From contig NC_041686.1 in assembly GCF_900005765.1 (NCBI RefSeq), forward strand, positions 682,001-746,000: 64,000 nucleotides of DNA, given 5' to 3'. The notes under the pieces were generated by a model. It saw only the letters and a list, made by a program, of their open reading frames with translations, did no database searches and had not been told where the DNA came from. Numbering within the stretch: the first letter of the stretch is position 1; the number at the start of each line of letters is the position of its first letter. A program made the translations under genes and the position numbers. Of this stretch, positions 24,425 to 35,595 are shown piece by piece. This stretch comes from Plasmodium relictum. Taxonomy: Eukaryota; Apicomplexa; Aconoidasida; Haemosporida; Plasmodiidae.

Positions 24425-26944
24425 ATGACATGGATAAATTTGATTTCAAGTTTTATCATAGTTCTCTTTTTGTTAGAAAAAAAAAAAAGTATGCTATGTT
24501 TATCATTTAAGCATAAAATTGTAAGATATATATTAGAAGCAAGATTAAATAAACAACAAAAAGAGCAAAACCGATATATGAAAAATAAATTTCTTTTTAG
24601 AAAGAGACTCATTTTTATGTTATCAAAGAAATATTATAACTTAATTAGTAAATCAAATCAATCTTCAGTATCTATTGAAATAAATAAAAATAAAAACTTT
24701 AACTTTTCGAAAAAATTATTTGAAAAATATTTAATTCCAGTTAATTATTTTCCGCTTTATTTAAAAAATTGTATTTTCTCTTATTGTAATAAAAAAGACA
24801 TAGAAATTGTTAAAATGAGTAATATAAATGAATCTAAATGTAAAATATCAATAGAAGAAATAACTGCAAAAAGTCAACAAACGGAATATGATGAAAATAT
24901 TTCAAATGAAAATAACAATATATCAAATGATACCCTTAATAATATAAAAGAAACTAATTCAAATAATGAAAGCAACAATGTAAAATGCAAAAAAGATGCG
25001 TTAAATGAAGATAAAAGAGACATTACAAAAAAACGGACAAATAACTTCTTAGACCATTTAATTGAATCAAAAGATATTAGCATTAATTCATCAAATAAAA
25101 AGCTTTTAATTAATGACGCTGATATATGTAAGAATGACACAAGCACAACAAATAAAAAATTAAATGATGATAAAAATTATAAAATTCATAATATACAAGA
25201 ACTGGAAAATATGAGGAAGAGCTCAAATTTCTTTAAATTAAATAGTACAGAAAATGACGAATTTAATATAGAATTATATTTTGATCATAAAGAATTAAAG
25301 TTTTTAAGAAAAAAAGAGGAAAATTTAAAATCGTTAATAAATAGATTAATTTTAAATCTAAAAAAATTAGAAAAAAAAAAAAAACAATTAAATAAAAAGA
25401 AAAATAAAAGTAAAGAACAGGCAGAGGATTTAACAAATAAAACTGTATGTTCTATTCAATTTTATGACAATGAAAATAATTTAATTGATGAAAATATTAT
25501 ATTGAAGGATATTGTAGATAAATTAAATTATGTAATTATAAATAATTTAAAAATATCTATATTCAAAGATCTATATGACTTAAAACAAATATATGTATCA
25601 ATGGATGTTTATAATAATCATCCTATTATTCCTGTTAATTTACCACTGAATGAAATTAATAATTACATCTATTACTGGATAGATGCAAAAAATAAAAATG
25701 TTGTAAAATCATATGAATTATTTTATGTGCCTAATAAAGATGATATATCCAAAAAAATTCAACTAGTTATATATGATAAAAAAAATCCTTTTTTTTTTTA
25801 CGTAACTGGACAAATACAAGTTAATCAAAATGAATTTGAAAAAGAACTAATAATAAAAGAAAAAAGATATATAAATTTTAAAAAATTATATGATGATAAT
25901 AAAAACATAATTCGTATTATGTCATATAATATACTTGCCCCTATATATACAAATACAAAATATGCAATGGAATATATGTTTAAAAATATTGATTCTTGTT
26001 ATTTAAAAACCAATTATAGATCGCATTTATTAATATATGATATAAATTATGATTTTGATATAATAAGTTTACAAGAAGTGAGTGAATATCTGCATTCTAA
26101 CTTATTTTCTGTTTATTTATATGAAAATTTTTATTCATGCTATAAACCGAAAAATAATTACGGTAATGACGGTTGCTCCTTATTTGTGAATAAAAAAAAA
26201 TTTTCGCTTATTGAATATAGAAATTATGAATTTAACGAAGTTATTAAAAAGAAAGAATTGAAAGATGTATATGATGTATTTATGAGTTTATCAGAAAACC
26301 TTGAAGAAATCATTAATGGAATTAAAACTGTTTTTCAAATAGGAATATATTTACATAGAAATACACAATGTATTTTTATCATTGCGAATACTCATTTTTA
26401 TTTTCATAGTTTAGCAGATCATATCAGGGCAATGCAATCATATTCTATATTGTATATTTTACATAAACTAAAAAATGAATGTGAAGAGAAATATTCGAAA
26501 AATGTTTATATTATTTTAAATGGAGATTTTAATACAACTTTTGATTCTGATGTTTTTCATTTTTTTGAGGGTAAAGACATTACTTCCAATTCAGAAATCT
26601 GGAAAAATGCAAAATTGTTTAAAAAAGAGTTTGATGATTTAAATAAGTATCCAAAATTATTTGATATAAAAAATGCCGATACTTCTCAAGATATTACTGG
26701 CCCTTATTTGAGCAGAAAGAAATTTTTAAGCTTACGTTCTGCTTATAAAAAAGAGGATATTCCTTATACTAATTGGAATAATAATTTTATAGAAGTATTA
26801 GATCATATTTTTTTATCACCGGATATTAAAGTGAGAAAAATATTAAAAGGTATTGATCAAAACGATTTCTCAAAATATAAAGGATTAGTTTCTCCGATAC
26901 ATCCAAGTGATCACTTGCCAGTAGCTGCTGAAATAGAAATATAA
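24425..26944 (+). CDS. PDE12-like 2'-phosphodiesterase/deadenylase (EEP fold)
   Basis: Single-exon frame of 839 residues. The C-terminal half is a complete endonuclease/exonuclease/phosphatase domain: SYNILAP with N502, LQEV with E551, NGDFNTT with D701 and N703, and HPSDHLP with D829 and H830. Additional matches to PDE12 rather than to CCR4 or Angel are IANTHFYFH, the LRSAYKKEDIPYTNW segment and the LDHIFLS segment. Human PDE12 cleaves 2',5'-oligoadenylate and removes poly(A) from mitochondrial RNAs. The first 20 residues are hydrophobic (INLISSFIIVLFLLE) and followed by a basic stretch, so a membrane anchor or organelle leader is possible, but the true start could be a later Met. Residues 150-360 are an Asn/Lys-rich low-complexity region. 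From memory, an EEP-family gene occupies this place in P. falciparum. Confidence 0.88.
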   Translation: MTWINLISSFIIVLFLLEKKKSMLCLSFKHKIVRYILEARLNKQQKEQNRYMKNKFLFRKRLIFMLSKKYYNLISKSNQSSVSIEINKNKNFNFSKKLFEKYLIPVNYFPLYLKNCIFSYCNKKDIEIVKMSNINESKCKISIEEITAKSQQTEYDENISNENNNISNDTLNNIKETNSNNESNNVKCKKDALNEDKRDITKKRTNNFLDHLIESKDISINSSNKKLLINDADICKNDTSTTNKKLNDDKNYKIHNIQELENMRKSSNFFKLNSTENDEFNIELYFDHKELKFLRKKEENLKSLINRLILNLKKLEKKKKQLNKKKNKSKEQAEDLTNKTVCSIQFYDNENNLIDENIILKDIVDKLNYVIINNLKISIFKDLYDLKQIYVSMDVYNNHPIIPVNLPLNEINNYIYYWIDAKNKNVVKSYELFYVPNKDDISKKIQLVIYDKKNPFFFYVTGQIQVNQNEFEKELIIKEKRYINFKKLYDDNKNIIRIMSYNILAPIYTNTKYAMEYMFKNIDSCYLKTNYRSHLLIYDINYDFDIISLQEVSEYLHSNLFSVYLYENFYSCYKPKNNYGNDGCSLFVNKKKFSLIEYRNYEFNEVIKKKELKDVYDVFMSLSENLEEIINGIKTVFQIGIYLHRNTQCIFIIANTHFYFHSLADHIRAMQSYSILYILHKLKNECEEKYSKNVYIILNGDFNTTFDSDVFHFFEGKDITSNSEIWKNAKLFKKEFDDLNKYPKLFDIKNADTSQDITGPYLSRKKFLSLRSAYKKEDIPYTNWNNNFIEVLDHIFLSPDIKVRKILKGIDQNDFSKYKGLVSPIHPSDHLPVAAEIEI

Positions 26945-28079
26945 TGAATTAAATATTAAATTTTTATTTAATTTAAATATAATTTAAAAAAAAAAAAAGT
27001 ATAGTATATATACATATATTTATATAACATTTTTTCTAATAGCATTTTACCATAGTATTAAATTAAAAAAGTTAAATTTTCACACGAGTATTGTAGGAAT
27101 ATTATTATTTTTAAATGAGATATTTTATGTTTCAAAGTATTTAAAATCTATAATATAAAGACATACGTTGTTTTTTTTTTTTTTTTTTTTATTATTCTTA
27201 TATATTTTTATCATTATTCATTTTTATCTTTAATATGTTATATTTTTTATAAATTTTTATTGCATAAATTTTGTAATTCTCATAAGATAAATTAAAAAAA
27301 AAATTAAGCTTTATTTGTGAAAAAGTATATTAAAAGTCTTTTTTTTTTTAATACTTATATTTTCTTGTTAATATTTTATGTTTTTTTCGGTATGTGCTTT
27401 AGCCATATTTGTATTATTCTTATATATAATATCTTATTTATGTCATATTTCTATATAATTTTTAATTATATTATCCTTCAAATAAAATTTATATATGTAA
27501 TATATTTTATTGTTTAAAACATATATTAATCCCCCTTTTACAAAATATTATATGTATATGTATATATATATATACATGTTCAATGAACTTTTTTATTATA
27601 TTTTTTATTAACTATTACATAATATTATAATTTTTCTTATAAATGTGAGCAAGGTTATTTTTCTTTATATAAAAGTACTAATATCTTAAAATAACCTCTA
27701 TGTTAAAATTTAAATTATTTTTTTAAATAATAATGATTTTAAAAAATTGGAAAAAATATATATATACGTAAAATATTTCTATGAGCGTATTTTAAAAAAA
27801 AAAATTGTTAAACTTTATCCATATATAAATGAACTTTACACTTTTATATTTTTTTTTCCCCCAGTTTCAAAAGCAGTGAAAAATATATTAGCATTTGTTT
27901 TTTGTTCTTATAAACTAAGTAAAAATAATGAATCGTTCCATTTGATAATTTTTAAGAATGCACAAATATTTTTCTTAAAAAATAATATACTTTTTTCTTT
28001 TTTTTATATATGAAATTTAATAAATAAAAAAGGTTATATTGTTCTTTTTTTAATTAAATTTTTAAAAATAATAAAAAGA
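26945..28079. other. Intergenic, no gene seen
   Basis: About 1.1 kb between two + strand genes, carrying the 3' UTR of the PDE12-like gene and the RBX1 promoter. Open frames at 27317-27517 and 27747-28013 are Phe/Ile/Tyr-rich without domain character. A T tract lies at 27172-27190 and a short (TA) run at 27563-27573. Confidence 0.5.
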
Positions 28080-28403
28080 ATGATTGAGAATACAAAGAAT
28101 GATAATAAAGGAATATTCAAAGTTAATAAATGGTCAGCAGTAGCTGCTTGGTCATGGGATATCAGTGTAGATAATTGTGCTATTTGTAGAAATCATATAA
28201 TGGATTTATGTATTGAATGCCAAGCAAAATTAAATGATAATGAAAATGAAAAAGAAAAGAAAATTGATAAAGAAAATTGTACAGTTGCATGGGGTGTGTG
28301 CAATCATGCTTTTCATTTACATTGTATATCAAGATGGATAAAAGCTAGACAAGTTTGTCCTTTAGACAATACAAATTGGGAATTTCAAAAAGCAACTGAT
28401 TAA
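28080..28403 (+). CDS. RBX1: RBX1, RING-H2 subunit of cullin-RING ubiquitin ligases
   Basis: Intronless gene of 107 residues. The sequence is nearly that of human RBX1: [53 protein letters not shown] and [14 protein letters not shown]. All zinc ligands are in place: C33, C36, C44, C47, C67, C74, H76, H79, H81, C82, C93 and D96. The N-terminal strand that inserts into the cullin ([16 protein letters not shown]) is conserved. The linker between C47 and C67 is about nine residues longer than in human and is rich in Asn, Glu and Lys. In the family RBX1 recruits a charged E2 to a cullin and promotes neddylation. The gene converges on the P4-ATPase. Confidence 0.97.
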   Translation: MIENTKNDNKGIFKVNKWSAVAAWSWDISVDNCAICRNHIMDLCIECQAKLNDNENEKEKKIDKENCTVAWGVCNHAFHLHCISRWIKARQVCPLDNTNWEFQKATD

Positions 28404-29218
28404 AATATTTTTTATTTTTATATATCTATTGTATTTTTTATAATATATATATATAATTGTATAAATTTTTTTTCTTTTTTAAAATAATTAAATAAGCCTT
28501 TTGAAAATATCTAAAAATTTTTTTTAAAATATATTTTTTTTTTTTAATTATAAAGGGTTTATTTTTTTTATCCTATAAGATTAATAATTAATAAAAAAAA
28601 TAAAACAAAAAAAAAAAAAAAATATATACTAACGATAAAATTTCAACAAGAATAAAAAATAAAACAAAAATATCATATATGTATATATATATTGTTATAA
28701 AAAAGGTGTATTTTAACTAAATATGCATACATGAATAAATAAGTATCAAATAAAAATAATTAAAAATATACAAATATAAAGATAAAATAAGCGGAAAATT
28801 TATATGAAAAAAAGCAAAACAAAAAAAAAGAGATTATAAAATTTGCAATAGTGTATATTTTTATATTTATATATTCTTTTTTTTTTTATTCATTGTATAA
28901 CTTTAAATAAAAAAAAGCAATAAAAATAATAATGAAGCATAGTACTCTTTTTTAATAAATATACTCATTTAATAAATATTGTATGTATGTATATATATAC
29001 TTTCACTATATTACTTTGATTATATTATATATAATTTTTAACAAATAATTTTAATTTTTAGCTCAACCTATCTTAAATATTTTATAAATATCAAAGATCG
29101 TTTCTGTTGTATTTCTTATTCATAATTGTAGATACGTTATATTTTCAATAATATTATGAAATTTTAATTTTATTTTTTTTTATACACAAATAATACACTT
29201 TATTATTATTCTCACTAA

Positions 29219-29295
<77 letters not shown>

Positions 29296-29334
29296 AATAT
29301 TTTATTTTATTTGTGTATTTTAATAAATATACTC
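28404..29334. other. Convergent intergenic region with a (TA)n run
   Basis: About 930 bases between the RBX1 stop and the P4-ATPase stop on the other strand, made of A and T tracts with a perfect TA run at 29223-29293. Both 3' UTRs must lie here. No gene is visible. Confidence 0.5.
29223..29293. repeat. (TA)n microsatellite, about 71 bases
   Basis: A perfect alternation of A and T, ending about 40 bases from the stop codon of the P4-ATPase, so it probably lies in that gene's 3' UTR. Confidence 0.97.
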
Positions 29335-32300
29335 TTATGTTTTCTTTTTTTGTTTAACTATAGTGCTTTCATCTTTCACTAATGGCATCTTAATTTTATA
29401 TATAGCCTTTTGTACCAATCCCCAGAATGCTTCTTTAGCCTCAACAGCAAAAGCAAAACCCTTATGAACAAAATCTTTAGAACTATGTTCACTATTAATA
29501 TAAGCTAATTTTCTTATTTCATGTTTTCTCAATCCTTCAAATTTCCCTAATTTTATTTGCTCAAGAACAATTTGCTCCATTGTCGGCTTTCTTATAAATT
29601 GATATGTCATCAATACAATTAAAGGTAATATTGATATATATAAAGAAATTATCAACGAGAAATAATAATTTCCTGATGAATGAGCTTTTTCAAATGTTCC
29701 ATGTAAATCGTCTGCACCAACTATATCTAAAAAGAACTTTGCCTTACTTAATATAAACCAAAATAAAAAAATAGCAATTAATTCTACCCATAAAACTAAA
29801 TGAGATATAAAAAACCAAGTGTTCGTCATAAGAACAACAACGGTATTAACTGCTATTACATGATGTGTATATAGAATTTGAGAAAATGTATTAAAATCAA
29901 CATCTACATTGTGACTTTCTTCTAATGCAGAATGTGCTTGCCCTGTGGAAAAGTGAAGAATTATTACTGTTTCCACAGTAGCTAGCCAAATTGCAAATAA
30001 TAAATAAACAAGCAAATAGTGTGTACCATATGATCTATATTTTTCTGGTTTAGATCTTTTTCCTATCCAAAATTTAATTGTTTCAGTTGACTTTTGAATA
30101 AATGGTATAAACTTAAATGGTACAAAGCAAATGTTACAAAAAAATTTACAGCAATTTTTTATTTTGTTTGTATAAAATTCAATTTTTTTATTAGAATAGA
30201 AAGGCCATAATGTAGATGGTGATGTTTCATATAATAATGGATTATTCAAAAGAATATGATGAGGCAACTGTTTATCTAATGCTACAAAAAATATAACAGG
30301 CAAAGATGTAAATGCAATATTAATAATTTGCTTAGTCCAAGGGTTCCATGCATCTATAGCACTATAACCTGTCCAAAAGATTAAAACCATAGAACATAAG
30401 CAAAAACTAACGTTACGAAAAATGCAAAAGTAAACTAAAAAAGAATTTCTTCTTAAGGATTCTCTACCATGTACAAATAATAATTTTTTTAAGTATTTAA
30501 ATTCACTTATTGTAAAATCAGAAGATCTAGCGGCTTGTAATCCCTCCTTTCCTGCAATTCCAACTCCAACATTAGCCATTAAAATCATACCAACATCATT
30601 TGCTCCATCCCCTATAGCTAATGATGTTCCTCTGGGATTAAAAGCTGAATTTTCTTTTACCAATAAAGATTTTTGTTTTGGAGTTACTCTACAAGCAATT
30701 AATGTAGAAGCACTTCTAGCCAATGTATAGAACTTTATTTTTAATATTTTATTTTTCATTATTACATCTAATGCTTCTCCTGTTATAGTTATAGAAAATT
30801 GAGAATAATGGGCCTTTTCTTTTAATTTCGCTTTCTCTACATCATTGAGAACAAAAGATTCACTCGATTCTAAAAATGAATTGAATACCTTTTCTTGCCT
30901 TGCCAAACCTGGAAAGGAATTATTATTTTTTATATTAAGAAAATTGGATGAAATGATACTTTTTTCTATGGAACCACGAAAATTAGTTTTCATAAAATTT
31001 AGAATTGTTTCTGATCTTAAATCTAAATTTAAATTTTCCCAATTAACACTATTCCACCATTTTGTACTATGATCTGCATTCAATAAGTTTGCTGCATTCG
31101 TATTTTTTTCATGTATATTAATCTGTTCAAGTAATAAATCAGGGTCTGTTTCCGTAAATACAGCATTATATGTTTTTTTATTCAATATATTTATAGAATG
31201 ACCAATGTTTATAGCTGTTTCTAATTTATCTCCTGTTAAAACACAAATGGTCATTCCTGCATCCCTTAAATCTTGTATTACTTGAGGAACATCATCTTGT
31301 AATTTATCGTCAATACCGGTACATCCAATAATTACCAGATTACTTTCTGCTTCATCATAAAATTTTTGTAAATATTCTTCTTTTTCATTGTCAGATTTTT
31401 TTCTTGCTTGTATATGATTTTGATACATTACACTAAATTCTTCCTCCGTTAAATGCTTATAGCCCAATACTAAAGTTCTTAATCCTGATGTTGCAAAGGC
31501 ATTTAATTGATATTCTACGTGATCAACTATATTTTCTTGATTTTTTGATGCCATTTTTAAAACACTTGTATCAGCTCCTTTTACTAGCATATAAATTTCA
31601 TTTTTTTCACTTTTCACAATTAATGACATTCTTTTTCTTATATTATCAAAAGAAAATACATCTAATATTTCAAAAGATAATACAGGAACTACTTGTTTAT
31701 TAACTTTTTCTTCACTTTTACTGGTTTCTTTAAAGTTAGTTTTGTTAGATGTAAATATATTTTTTATAGGTATAGACACATGAAAATTGGCATCTTCTTT
31801 TATACTATTCATAGTACCTCTTGGATTATTTTCACTTAATCTTGATTCTCTTTTTTTTTCTTTATATATATAAGCCTCTGGGAAATAAGTATCAAAATTA
31901 CTCTCATAGTAATGTTTTTTACGTAAAAAATTTTGAAATGTTTCTTCCCCTAAAATAAATCTTTGTGAAAAAGAAGACGTTAATTCAATTTCAATAGTTG
32001 TTAAATTAGGTCTATTAACAAATTCACAACCTAAATATAGAGATGTGCTAATTAATGCCAACTCATCCGGTGAACTTGCATCATACTGTGGTTGTGTTTG
32101 AGTAATATATGTATAATTCAGTTTTGTCTCTTTATCATAAACTTTTATTTTGTCAATATTATCATCATCTTTGCTTTCATCCATTTCATCAATGTCAACA
32201 TTTCTTATCATAGCACTATGGCATAAACTTAAAACAAGTAACAAAAAGTAAATTTGTTCTTCTGCATCATTTCTAATGCTATAAATCTTATTTACAAATA

Positions 32301-34308
32301 AAACTCGGTTGAAAAAAACAAATTCATTTTCTCCTCTAGCAAAATCATCTTCAGTGTAAGCATCTATCATATTTTCGTAACCCAAGCTATTAACACGCAT
32401 ATAATTTTTTTTTAATTTTTTAGAATTTAAAGAAGTCTTTGACCAATTTAAAGGATGCAGTAATGTATTCATATCATTCAGTGATCTTCTGTTAAAGTTA
32501 TCATTTGGGACTGAGCTATCCTCTTCATCTTCATGTTCATTTTCAAAAAAAAAGTCTACATTTTCTCTACCATTTAATCTTCTATTTTTTAATATATTAT
32601 CTTTTATGTTACTGAAATCATAAAATCCGTAAATTCCATTATTTCCTAGTCCTATATTTTGCAACTGCATAACATTCTGTGTTAAAGTTCCTGTTTTATC
32701 TGAGTAAATATGAGTAACGTTTCCCATTTCTTCTAATAATTGGCCAGCTTTACTTAAAGCATGTCTACCAGTTCTTTCACTATACATATCTTTATCCCAA
32801 TTAATTAAGTACCCCTGAAGCAATCTCACTACTTCCCATATTAACAATAGATCAACAGGAATAAATGAGCCAAATAATAAAATCATAGCACCAATAGTAA
32901 TAAAAAAGGTTTTCAAACTATCTGACTTTTTATCCAAATGCAAATACCATAAATTGTATCCTTTTCTTCTCATCCACAGCACACCTGCAATAGCTACAAC
33001 AAGAGAAATGACAATTTGGCATATAATTAATACAATAACATGATTACCATAAACAAATTCGAGTCTAGACCATTTTTGCCTTGATTTGGTTGATGCATTT
33101 TTCATTAATTTTGTTCTATTTCCAGTATTGGTAACCAAGCCATATATCCATTTGGTATTTACCAGAGATGTTCCTCTTAATACTAAATTATCTATTGTTA
33201 TTTGAACTATTTTTTTTTCCTCTTTTTTTATTTTTTTTTTTTCTACTTCTTTTTCTTTATTTATATCTTCTAAAATAAAATCATTTTCATCTAAGAAATC
33301 ATTAATTTTCTTGTTAGAGCTAGAATTACTTGAAAATGTATTTTCACTTAACATATCTTTATTTAAAGAGGTTATTTCATCATTATCATTACATATTATA
33401 TCTTTTACCCTTTTACTTCTAATCAACATACCTTTTTTTTTTTTCTTTTCTTTTTTGATTTTTTTTTTCTTCTTTTTTTTCTCATTTTTTACTAAATCTT
33501 TATTTATTTTATTATCGTAAAAATGTATAATTTCTCCATCTTTTCTCTTATATTGTAAGGGTGGTAATAAAATAAATCCACTATAATCAAAAATATTATC
33601 ATTTGGTTTTTCACTTATTAATTCTATCCTACAAAAACCTGCGCACTTATCGTCACTAAAGTATTGGGATATATCTGGTAAACAATATTTCTGCTTTACA
33701 TTAGATTCCCCATCAACATTTTTTGTCTCAATATTTACTATACCTTTTTTATTAGAACAATTTAATACTATTAAATCAGCCGGAAAATATTCATACGAAA
33801 ATATTTTTACTACATCTCCATCTTTTATATCTGCCCATTTTTTTTCTTTTAGTTCACCATTTTCAAAAACCATAGTTTTTTTGCTATTCTCTTCATTGTC
33901 AGATTTATGCCTTTGCCAATCTTCAAAAAATTCTTTTATCATAGCTACAACAATAATAAAAACTAATGGGATTAAATAAGTGGGCATTCCTTTGGAATCA
34001 GTTATTTCAGGTATTAATTGTAACATTGATATCGATAAGAAATATAAATTTCCTAATCTTAAAAATTGAAAAAAAACAATCAGAGGTATAAAACTATAAA
34101 TTTTATATTTTGCTGTTCTTATTTCATTTTTATGTTTCTTTCCATATATAATATCAATATTTAAATCTTCTTCAACCAATTTTTTTTGGGCATTTTTCAC
34201 ATATAATTCATGGTCTTCTTTATTAATTTCAAAGTTTGAAATCAAATATATTTTATTTTCATTATTTTTTCCTTTTATTTTACATGATACCCATTCTAAA
34301 AAATTCAT
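29335..34308 (-). CDS. P4-ATPase, putative phospholipid flippase (ATP7 position)
   Basis: Single-exon frame of 1657 residues with the complete P4-ATPase plan: TM1-2 with YSFIPLIVFFQFLRLGNLYF and KEFFEDWQRHKSDNEENSKK, actuator loop DGES at 199-202, TM4 around residue 484, phosphorylation motif DKTGTLTQN with D537, nucleotide-binding part with SPDELALIS, VLTGDKLETAINIG and the hinge GDGANDVGM, then six C-terminal helices. In this family ATP hydrolysis moves phospholipid to the cytoplasmic leaflet, usually with a CDC50 partner. Two Lys/Asn-rich insertions lie between the actuator domain and TM3 and in the nucleotide domain. TM4 carries PVDL where most P4-ATPases have PISL, and TM1 has QL where PS-specific members have QQ. 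From memory, the gene order identifies it with P. falciparum ATP7. Confidence 0.92.
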   Translation of the reverse strand: MNFLEWVSCKIKGKNNENKIYLISNFEINKEDHELYVKNAQKKLVEEDLNIDIIYGKKHKNEIRTAKYKIYSFIPLIVFFQFLRLGNLYFLSISMLQLIPEITDSKGMPTYLIPLVFIIVVAMIKEFFEDWQRHKSDNEENSKKTMVFENGELKEKKWADIKDGDVVKIFSYEYFPADLIVLNCSNKKGIVNIETKNVDGESNVKQKYCLPDISQYFSDDKCAGFCRIELISEKPNDNIFDYSGFILLPPLQYKRKDGEIIHFYDNKINKDLVKNEKKKKKKKIKKEKKKKKGMLIRSKRVKDIICNDNDEITSLNKDMLSENTFSSNSSSNKKINDFLDENDFILEDINKEKEVEKKKIKKEEKKIVQITIDNLVLRGTSLVNTKWIYGLVTNTGNRTKLMKNASTKSRQKWSRLEFVYGNHVIVLIICQIVISLVVAIAGVLWMRRKGYNLWYLHLDKKSDSLKTFFITIGAMILLFGSFIPVDLLLIWEVVRLLQGYLINWDKDMYSERTGRHALSKAGQLLEEMGNVTHIYSDKTGTLTQNVMQLQNIGLGNNGIYGFYDFSNIKDNILKNRRLNGRENVDFFFENEHEDEEDSSVPNDNFNRRSLNDMNTLLHPLNWSKTSLNSKKLKKNYMRVNSLGYENMIDAYTEDDFARGENEFVFFNRVLFVNKIYSIRNDAEEQIYFLLLVLSLCHSAMIRNVDIDEMDESKDDDNIDKIKVYDKETKLNYTYITQTQPQYDASSPDELALISTSLYLGCEFVNRPNLTTIEIELTSSFSQRFILGEETFQNFLRKKHYYESNFDTYFPEAYIYKEKKRESRLSENNPRGTMNSIKEDANFHVSIPIKNIFTSNKTNFKETSKSEEKVNKQVVPVLSFEILDVFSFDNIRKRMSLIVKSEKNEIYMLVKGADTSVLKMASKNQENIVDHVEYQLNAFATSGLRTLVLGYKHLTEEEFSVMYQNHIQARKKSDNEKEEYLQKFYDEAESNLVIIGCTGIDDKLQDDVPQVIQDLRDAGMTICVLTGDKLETAINIGHSINILNKKTYNAVFTETDPDLLLEQINIHEKNTNAANLLNADHSTKWWNSVNWENLNLDLRSETILNFMKTNFRGSIEKSIISSNFLNIKNNNSFPGLARQEKVFNSFLESSESFVLNDVEKAKLKEKAHYSQFSITITGEALDVIMKNKILKIKFYTLARSASTLIACRVTPKQKSLLVKENSAFNPRGTSLAIGDGANDVGMILMANVGVGIAGKEGLQAARSSDFTISEFKYLKKLLFVHGRESLRRNSFLVYFCIFRNVSFCLCSMVLIFWTGYSAIDAWNPWTKQIINIAFTSLPVIFFVALDKQLPHHILLNNPLLYETSPSTLWPFYSNKKIEFYTNKIKNCCKFFCNICFVPFKFIPFIQKSTETIKFWIGKRSKPEKYRSYGTHYLLVYLLFAIWLATVETVIILHFSTGQAHSALEESHNVDVDFNTFSQILYTHHVIAVNTVVVLMTNTWFFISHLVLWVELIAIFLFWFILSKAKFFLDIVGADDLHGTFEKAHSSGNYYFSLIISLYISILPLIVLMTYQFIRKPTMEQIVLEQIKLGKFEGLRKHEIRKLAYINSEHSSKDFVHKGFAFAVEAKEAFWGLVQKAIYKIKMPLVKDESTIVKQKKKT

Positions 34309-34327
34309 TATTTATAAATACAATATA

Positions 34328-34390
<63 letters not shown>

Positions 34391-35595
34391 TATTCCGTTC
34401 TGTATCCTACAAAACCAAAAGAATGCTGTCTTCAAATATGAAAAATAATTTATAATAGTTTATTTCATTAAGCTATTCAACTGGTGTAATTTTTTTTTTT
34501 TCCTGAATAGTAATGTATGACAGTTATCTTAATTATTCAACTATAATTTAAGAATTAGATTTAATTATTAGTAAATATGATAAAAATAAATTAATATATG
34601 TGAAATATTTTTTAAAAAATTAAATAGAATTGATACAACAAAAATAAAGTAAGGAGAGATAACATATATGTAATTATTAAAAAACTGAATTAACAAATAT
34701 ATATAAAGTAATACACTAAGAAATTAGTAAATATATATATTAAATTATTGTAGTAAGAATAAAAACTTAAAAAGAATGAAAGAATCTATGAACAAATTTT
34801 AAAAAAATTATTAGAAATGAAGTGTTGTGTTAATCACATTTTGCTAAAAGAAAAAAAAAAAAAAATAGAGTAATAAACTTCAAAAAAACTAATTATTTAT
34901 ATGATGCACATGCATTATTATTCAAGAAATGTAAAAAAATATTACAGTTTCCTTTTTTCTAACAGTGGAAAATAACATATTATATACCCATTCAGTTTAT
35001 AAATAAACAAACAAAAATGACATTAAAAAAGAAAAGAAAAAAAAAAGAAAAAAACAAGAAAGTTTGATGTATAATATTAAATTTAAAAAATTAGTTCTTA
35101 TAGTAAAAATGTTTATATATTCACTTTATTTACTATATTTGTATATCTCCCTTTTAATAGTTTTTTTTATAAGAATATAAAGGAAAAAAAAGAAAAATTA
35201 CATGTATAAATGAAAATATAAGAAAACATGAAATTTTAAAGCAAAGCACTAATTTAAAAAAAAAAAAAAAAAAAATACACCAGTACAATAATTAAAATAA
35301 AAGAATAATTTAAAATCTCATGATCACAATGAGCTTTAAAAAAAAAAAAAAAAAATGAAATAATATTATCTAAATTTAGTTTAAAAAAAAATTATATGGA
35401 ATAAAAAAACCAAAAAAAAATTATATAAAATTTTAAATCCAATTACAAAACTGCAATTAACTTTTTTCATATATGTAAAAATGCTAGTCGACTTAATGAA
35501 TAATTTTATATTTTTTATTTGTGATATAAAATAAAACAAAGCAAAATTATAATAAATTGTTTTATTCTTAATATCTCTACAAAAAAACTAAACAA
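34309..35595. promoter_or_regulatory. Divergent intergenic region between the P4-ATPase and CCDC47
   Basis: About 1.3 kb between two genes reading away from each other, so both promoters are expected here. A (TA)n run at 34323-34385 lies just upstream of the flippase start and will be in its 5' UTR. A TGCACATGCA element at 34905-34914 includes, on the - strand, the TGCATG core of the AP2-SP motif. Poly(A) tracts at 35258-35275 and 35338-35355 flank the CCDC47 side. No coding frame is seen. Confidence 0.4.
34323..34385. repeat. (TA)n microsatellite upstream of the P4-ATPase
   Basis: An alternating AT run of about 63 bases with one G interruption near its left end, 15 bases upstream of the flippase ATG. 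Confidence 0.95.

Noticed and set aside
27317-28013. Two small + strand frames between the PDE12-like gene and RBX1
   Set aside because: Their composition is only that of AT-rich DNA (Phe, Ile, Tyr, Lys), with no domain pattern; they lie where UTRs are expected.
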